A stretch of DNA of 64,000 nucleotides from Paramecium pentaurelia (lineage: Eukaryota > Ciliophora > Oligohymenophorea > Peniculida > Parameciidae): the NCBI GenBank assembly GCA_905183005.1, contig CAJJDO010000001.1:1102278-1166277 (forward strand). The letters run 5' to 3'. Under the pieces are notes generated by a model, which worked only from the letters and a program-made list of their open reading frames with translations, searched no databases and was not told the origin of the DNA. Within the stretch, counting starts at the first letter, position 1; every line of letters starts with the position of its first letter. Shown here in pieces: positions 58,453 to 64,000 of the stretch. The position numbers and the translations under genes were made by a program.

Positions 58453-59076
58453 TCATTATTAAATATAATGACCAAAATATTAAGTTCTCAGATTTAATAT
58501 ATATAAATATCTGAAAACTTAAAAAAAATAATTATATTTATAGAAACTAAATTTAAACATAGCTATTCGAAAATACATTATATAATTCTAAACTACTTCG
58601 TTTTTTTAATTAAAATTGATATTAGTGAGTAATTAATGAAATAATAAGATAATCCTTATGAATTCATTAAGTATTAAAAATATCAGAGAATCAAAATATA
58701 ATACATTTTGATAGATGTTTTTTGAAATGACCTTCAGATTTCTTTTAAATCCAACATCATCATCCACAATATCATCAAAATCATTTACTATTGTGGATTT
58801 ATCTCTTCCTCGAAAAGTCTTTACTCTATCTCTAAGTCCCTAAATTTAATATCTAGCTTTTTTGATACTACTATTAATTTTAGATAGTACCCAAGACAAA
58901 CCTAAAATTATAAATGATTAATTTTAAGATATATTATTGATTAATGGTTTATAAAATTTTAAGCTTAATAAATTTTTTATTTATTGAGAAAATTAGAGAT
59001 AATTTGAAAATAAATTGATCAAAAAACAAGTTAAAAATATTAGTTTAGTAATTTTATTATATATTTTCAATATCAT
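58453..59076 (-). CDS. Hypothetical protein with N-terminal hydrophobic segment (copy A)
   Basis: A continuous frame of about 207 codons from ATG 59076. It starts MILKIYNKITKLIFLTCFLI (possible signal/anchor). The middle is a charged region that looks most like genuine coding sequence (KKARYQIQGLRDRVKTFRGR; STIVNDFDDIVDDDVGFK). The last ~80 codons are AT-rich and hydrophobic and may be 3' UTR or contain an unrecognised intron, so the C-terminus is uncertain. No family recognised. Copy B is at 59574-60197. Confidence 0.5.
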
Positions 59077-59240
59077 AAATTGGTATTTAGTAGAGAAAGT
59101 TAAGGATATTTTAATTAGATAATNATATATTATATTTGAAAAGATTATTAAATTACATCAAAAAAGTGAAAAATAAGAGATATGAAATCAAAGATAAATG
59201 AAATTTTTATAATAAACTTAATATTATATGAGTAGGTCAA

Positions 59241-59474
59241 TCAAAGTTCTTTTTTACTCTATTTACTAGTAATAAAGTCTTCACTTAATGAGTTATACGA
59301 ATCTTTAGGTGTTTCATACTACTCATCAGGACTCTCATATAATTCAAGATTCTTAATTCCTGAAAATTTTTTTGTGTATATTTAACCCAGAGGCGATTCA
59401 TTATCAAGTTAGGAAATGATTGCATCAAAATCAAACTATGTTTGAACTTTAAGATTTTCGAATTTTCTACTCAT
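59241..59474 (-). CDS. Small acidic protein, 77 residues (copy B)
   Basis: Identical by eye to 58120-58353, displaced by 1121 bp across N 59124. The same gene, counted twice by the assembly. Confidence 0.6.
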
Positions 59475-59573
59475 TTAATGTAAAATATTAAAAAAATAAT
59501 TATTCTAAATTTTACGAATTTTCTTAACTTTTTATAACATAATTTTATGTTAAATCAGATAATATCATTTACA

Positions 59574-60197
59574 TCATTATTAAATATAATGACCAAAATA
59601 TTAAGTTCTCAGATTTAATATATATAAATATCTGAAAACTTAAAAAAAATAATTATATTTATAGAAACTAAATTTAAACATAGCTATTCGAAAATACATT
59701 ATATAATTCTAAACTACTTCGTTTTTTTAATTAAAATTGATATTAGTGAGTAATTAATGAAATAATAAGATAATCCTTATGAATTCATTAAGTATTAAAA
59801 ATATCAGAGAATCAAAATATAATACATTTTGATAGATGTTTTTTGAAATGACCTTCAGATTTCTTTTAAATCCAACATCATCATCCACAATATCATCAAA
59901 ATCATTTACTATTGTGGATTTATCTCTTCCTCGAAAAGTCTTTACTCTATCTCTAAGTCCCTAAATTTAATATCTAGCTTTTTTGATACTACTATTAATT
60001 TTAGATAGTACCCAAGACAAACCTAAAATTATAAATGATTAATTTTAAGATATATTATTGATTAATGGTTTATAAAATTTTAAGCTTAATAAATTTTTTA
60101 TTTATTGAGAAAATTAGAGATAATTTGAAAATAAATTGATCAAAAAACAAGTTAAAAATATTAGTTTAGTAATTTTATTATATATTTTCAATATCAT
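59574..60197 (-). CDS. Hypothetical protein with N-terminal hydrophobic segment (copy B)
   Basis: Identical by eye to 58453-59076, displaced by 1121 bp. This copy is in natural context: its ATG lies 84 bp downstream of the RFC1 stop on the same strand. Confidence 0.5.
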
Positions 60198-60281
60198 AAA
60201 TTGGTATTTAGTAGAGAAAGTTAAGGATATTTTAATTAGATAATGATTTTCAAGTTTATAGATGGTAATATTTTCATTAAT

Positions 60282-63240
60282 TCATTCATCATCATCATCA
60301 TCATCAACAATAAAATTATTTAATGATTCCTAAGAATCTTCATCTATTGATCTTTCTTCAACTAATTTTATTTTTTTAGTCACTTTTTTGCTTTATTTTT
60401 TTATTGGTTTATTTGTTTTCTTAGATTTCGAATCTAATACTATTTCTTCTTCTTTTTTATCTTATTCCTCTTCAATTTCTTTTTATGACTATTCTATTAA
60501 TGGTGCTTCTTCTCCAATTACAGGATTGTAATTTTCACTCTAAAAATAAGATTAAATATATACTATATATCTTTCAGTATTGATTTATCTTTTGGATGCT
60601 TTTTCCTTGAAAATCAAATGTCTTTTATTATACATCTTGGTTAATTGTGTTTTAATTTGAGGATTAACAGTACTTAATAAATTATCCTTCAATGGATTGA
60701 ATACTTAATCATGAAGATTCTCTTTCAATAAATCTGGATTAATACGATATTCTTCCATAATTTAAACTACATTCCAAACAGCTTCTTTATCATTTCTAAC
60801 TATTTTTAATTCTAAAAATTATTTTATTAATTGGAATAAATATTTTGAATATAATTTGATATCTGATGTTAAATAAGTGATTGGAGCAAATCTATTTTTA
60901 ATTTGATATCTTTCTCTTTTAATTTTATTTGCAGTTGAATTCTTTCCTAACCATTAAGGAAATTTAGGAAAGTCCATTTGTTCACCAACTATAGTAGAAG
61001 GATAAACACTAGATAAGAATCCAAAAGATGGCATTAAAGACCATTGTTATTATTTTCTAATTTTATTAGAAAATATATCTCCTTCAGCAATTAATTCTGC
61101 TGCTTTTGCAATATTATTAATATCCTAATGATTTGATAAAATGTAACTATCTTATATAATAAGAGGTATTAAGTCATAATCTAAGAAAAACATATCTAAC
61201 ATATCTCTGAGTGACATTTATTTTCTTTAATTTCTATTAAGTAAACTTACAGCAGCATTAAATGTATTAAAAACACAAACTTTATCTTTTTTGAATGAAT
61301 TAGGTTAAAATATCTATGTTTATGATTATAATTTTTATAATTCTAACATATTAATACTTTATCTAATATCGCAATCAAAACATATTGCCATTTTTTCAAG
61401 GTCTTCAATATTCATATTTATATTTTCTTATTCACAAATATATTTTAATCTTTTTGCAACAGATTTTGCATCTGGTTTCTAAAATTTAATGCTATAACAA
61501 TGTGTTAATAATGATTTCAATTTTTAGTTATCAATATCATTACAAATACAAACAATTGGAATTCTAGTTGATTTTATACATTCTATTAAAGCAGATATAC
61601 CACCTCTATCTGATCCAGTCATCCCATCTACTTCATCCATTACAATTAAAAAGTTCTTATTTGGTCTAAATAAATTCATAAGCACACTGTTGTCAACTAA
61701 ATCATTTAATACAGACCTCAAACTTCCTTTATTTCTCTTATCTGATGCATTATTTACTATTAATTTCAATCCTAAAGCTTCAGCTACCAATCTTACCATT
61801 GAAGTCTTACCTATTCCTGGAGGACCACTTATTATACATGCTTTAGACCTTAATTTATAATAAATATAAATACGTAATGTTTCCAACAGGTTAAAATCTT
61901 CCCATCTTTAATGGTATAAATTTCTTTTTAGATTTTTAATTTTGATCTATTTCAGAATTAGGATTCTAAAATTTATATATCCAATCATTTAATTAAGTTA
62001 TACTTGATTTATTATCAACTAAATCTGATAATTATTATGGCATATATTTATCAACTAAACTCAGATTTTTATTTTGATCTTAATTTATATTTAACTACTA
62101 CTCTTATTTTTTTGATCCTGATTACTTATATAACTTAGATAAACTTGAGTCTGGGAAGATCTCATCTATTCCAATACCTATTTTATCAAATAACCAATCA
62201 TTTAGTTAATCTTCTCTTATAATCTTTATTCCCCTTTTTGTAGCTTCTTTGAATTTATTTCCTTCTTCTCCCTTTCTACCATCTTCTAATTTATCTCCCA
62301 CAATTAAATAATTAGTTTTTCCAGAAACACTAGAAGGAACCTTTGCTCCATTATTTTTTAAAAACTATTCAAATTTATCTCTACTACAAACACTTAATAC
62401 ACCACTCAAAACTATACTTAATCCATTCAATAAATCTGGGTCATTTTTAAATTCAAACTATTTTTCTATTTCTATTTATTTTTTATTTTCTGATTTTTAT
62501 ACAATAGATTTTTGTTTTTCCCATTTTATATTAACAGCTCCTTTTTTTTTTTTAGTTTATTGTAATTATTCAATTTATATATCAAAACTTTATTTAATAT
62601 CAGGTCCTAATTGTCTTGGAGATGTATTATTTTTATTTTTTTCTACTCCTATCTATTTTAATTGTTAAATTATTTCATTTCCATTATCTATTAAAGGAAC
62701 TTATTTTTATCTATGAATTTAATGTTATTATGATTATACTTAAATTGACTAATTAACTTGTTATTTATTCTTATTTTATTCTTAAATTGTTTTCTCTATT
62801 TCAATTTATTCTTTAATATTAATATCATCAATATTAATGTCAATTGATCTATTTTTTATTGATTCCTTTTGTTTCAATTATGAATTTTATGAAGGATTAA
62901 GAGCAACACTTTTTCCAAAAAATTAAAATAAATTTGGCTAATTTTGCATCTTTTGACTGGATTGTTTCTTCTAAGATTATGCTGGAAATTACTATTTTAT
63001 CTATTTAGATTATTTTTAGGCTGTAAAACCTTCAGTTATCTATGATTTCTATTTATTTCCTAAAGATTGTTAAGGTTATTTTGATTATTGTTCTTTTTAT
63101 ATTTGCTATTCATTTTTACTTTTGCCATCGTTTTTATTATTGTTAAGATTAGACTCTTCTTCAATATCTGATAGAACCTCTGTGTGATTTGATTTTTAAT
63201 CAGGAGAATTACGAATTAATCTCTTTCGGGAATTGCTCAT
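60282..63240 (-). CDS. RFC1: Replication factor C large subunit (RFC1)
   Basis: A 969-residue clamp-loader subunit that opens and loads PCNA at primer ends. Introns 61849-61873 (25 nt, ends AAG) and 60540-60563 (24 nt, in frame). The N-terminus carries a PIP-box-like QPNLFQFFGKS. A BRCT domain follows (LNGLSIVLSGVLSVCSRDKF; GKTNYLIVGDKLEDGRKGEE; KIIREDQLNDWLF). The AAA+ module has LVDKYMPQQLSDLVDN, Walker A IISGPPGIGKTS, NASDKRNKGSL, Walker B FLIVMDEVDGM and IVCICNDIDNQKLKSL. The RFC1-specific C-terminal domain (LSLRDMLDMFFLDYDLIPLI-like region) and a basic then acidic tail (VDDDDDDE) follow. The first intron is required: without it the BRCT/linker frame cannot reach SKACIISGPPG. Length and order fit RFC1 orthologues. 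Confidence 0.96.
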
Positions 63241-64000
63241 AATTTTATTAATAATTTATAATCATTCTTAAATTTCTTCATATTAATTGGTTTTTTTTTT
63301 ACAGGATAACTTAATATTTAATTATAATAATTATTTTTGTATTTTAGCATAATCTTATATTATAGATGTAATTTAATTACTTTGATATTTCTTAATCATT
63401 ATTTTTAAGTTATCAATTATTTTTTAATTATAGTTGATTGTGAATCCTATTACCCAGAAGCTGATGACGATGATTTATATCGATGATCTAAAATATTACT
63501 ATTTTTATGAGATCTTATAGCTATCCATGTTTATAGATATTTATTAAATTAATTCTGATTTTAAAGAAAGCTTTCAATAAATTCAATATAAGGATATGAA
63601 TATTATTTAAATTATCTTTTTAAATTAATAAACTAATCCAAAAGTGCATTTTATGAATTGAGAAATTCAAAAATTCAAAGATTTTAATAAATAGAAATGA
63701 ATCATAAAAAATACTATAATTATTATAACTAATTTATATTATCTTAAAAATAATAAATAATAAAATGTTTTACACTTAAATTATAATGATATAATAACTC
63801 ATATAAAAAATATTTACATCTTCAAATTAAGTCTTTTGGAATCCAATTTAAGTATTAACATTATTTAAATATATAATTATAATATCCTCAAATATAGAAT
63901 ATATTTTATATGAGCATTAACATGAACATGATCAAGTTATCCTTTGCTAATACATAAAGTAGTTTTATTAATTATTATCCTATATGTCAATGAGAATATA
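63241..64000. other. Terminal intergenic region
   Basis: AT-rich sequence upstream of RFC1 to the window end. At 63431-63496 (+) an acidic string (DCESYYPEADDDDLYR) precedes TGA, possibly the last exon of a small + strand gene after a 25-nt GT..TAG segment (63407-63431). No start could be fixed. Confidence 0.3.

Larger units (their letters stand above)
58004..59123. repeat. Direct duplication 4, left copy (ends at N 59124)
   Basis: 1120 bp repeated at 59125-60244 (offset 1121) with no difference seen by eye. It contains two small genes in full. Confidence 0.9.
59125..60244. repeat. Direct duplication 4, right copy (starts after N 59124)
   Basis: Right copy of the 1120-bp segment. It continues into the RFC1 3' flank. 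Confidence 0.9.

Noticed and set aside
61849..61990. Apparent frameshift between BRCT/linker and AAA+ parts of RFC1
   Set aside because: Explained by the 25-nt intron 61849-61873 ending in AAG.

Overview
The window is ciliate macronuclear DNA, almost certainly Paramecium. It is very AT-rich. Long reading frames only appear when TAA and TAG are read as glutamine and TGA is the sole stop. Introns are tiny (20-31 nt, nearly all starting GT[A]), and genes are packed on both strands with gaps of tens to a few hundred bases. Standard-code ORFs therefore show only fragments. The gene models below were built by hand: translate with the ciliate code, find conserved motifs, and remove short GT..AG introns where the frame demands it. 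In every complete model the exon sum is a multiple of three.

Layout. 1-9504 (+): C-terminal three quarters of an axonemal dynein heavy chain. 9856-10775 (+): CCT-motif protein. 10876-12774 (-): AGC kinase. 13122-16050 (+): two small proteins, a tail-anchored coiled-coil protein and a C2HC zinc-finger protein. 16418-18775 (-): ankyrin-repeat/AGC-kinase fusion. 19228-21219 (-): CENP-B-type HTH protein. 21620-26677 (-): Y14/RBM8A and a membrane-anchored LTA4H-like aminopeptidase, disturbed by two assembly duplications. 27115-29636 (-): zf-4CXXC_R1 (CDCA7-type) zinc-finger protein. 30549-33668 (+): POC1, with a duplicated 5' half. 33726-34567 (-): Yip1-family protein. 34718-38123 (+): secreted acidic lectin-like protein. 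38217-40554 (+): IST1-like protein with a perfect 24-copy minisatellite. 40869-43112 (+): Spen-type RRM/SPOC protein. 44248-46775 (+): two unknown proteins. 47230-48011 (-): 14-3-3. 48156-49885 (+): Aurora kinase. 50185-51514 (+): pseudophosphatase. 52101-52172 (+): initiator tRNA-Met. 52267-53759 (-): WD40 protein. 54734-57627 (-): a small protein and a MAST/IRE-like kinase. 58120-60197 (-): two small genes, each present twice across an assembly gap. 60282-63240 (-): RFC1.

There are four single-N positions (22462, 25458, 31642, 59124). Each is flanked by a direct duplication of 1.11-1.22 kb ending exactly at the N, so they look like unmerged overlapping contigs rather than biology. Gene counts must be corrected for this. 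At the POC1 junction the two copies also differ by a cluster of synonymous changes, which points to two alleles or whole-genome-duplication paralogues.

Functionally this is an ordinary mixed eukaryotic neighbourhood: cilia and basal bodies (dynein, POC1), cell cycle and DNA replication (Aurora, RFC1), RNA (Y14, Spen), trafficking (Yip1, IST1) and signalling kinases. I found no operon-like system and no mobile element. The most unusual items are the CDCA7-type zinc finger, the ankyrin-kinase fusion, the Cys-to-Ser pseudophosphatase, the perfect GGGYPQQQQ minisatellite in IST1, the recurrent AAG 3' splice sites, and the structured or palindromic elements at 21546-21620 and 57981-58022.
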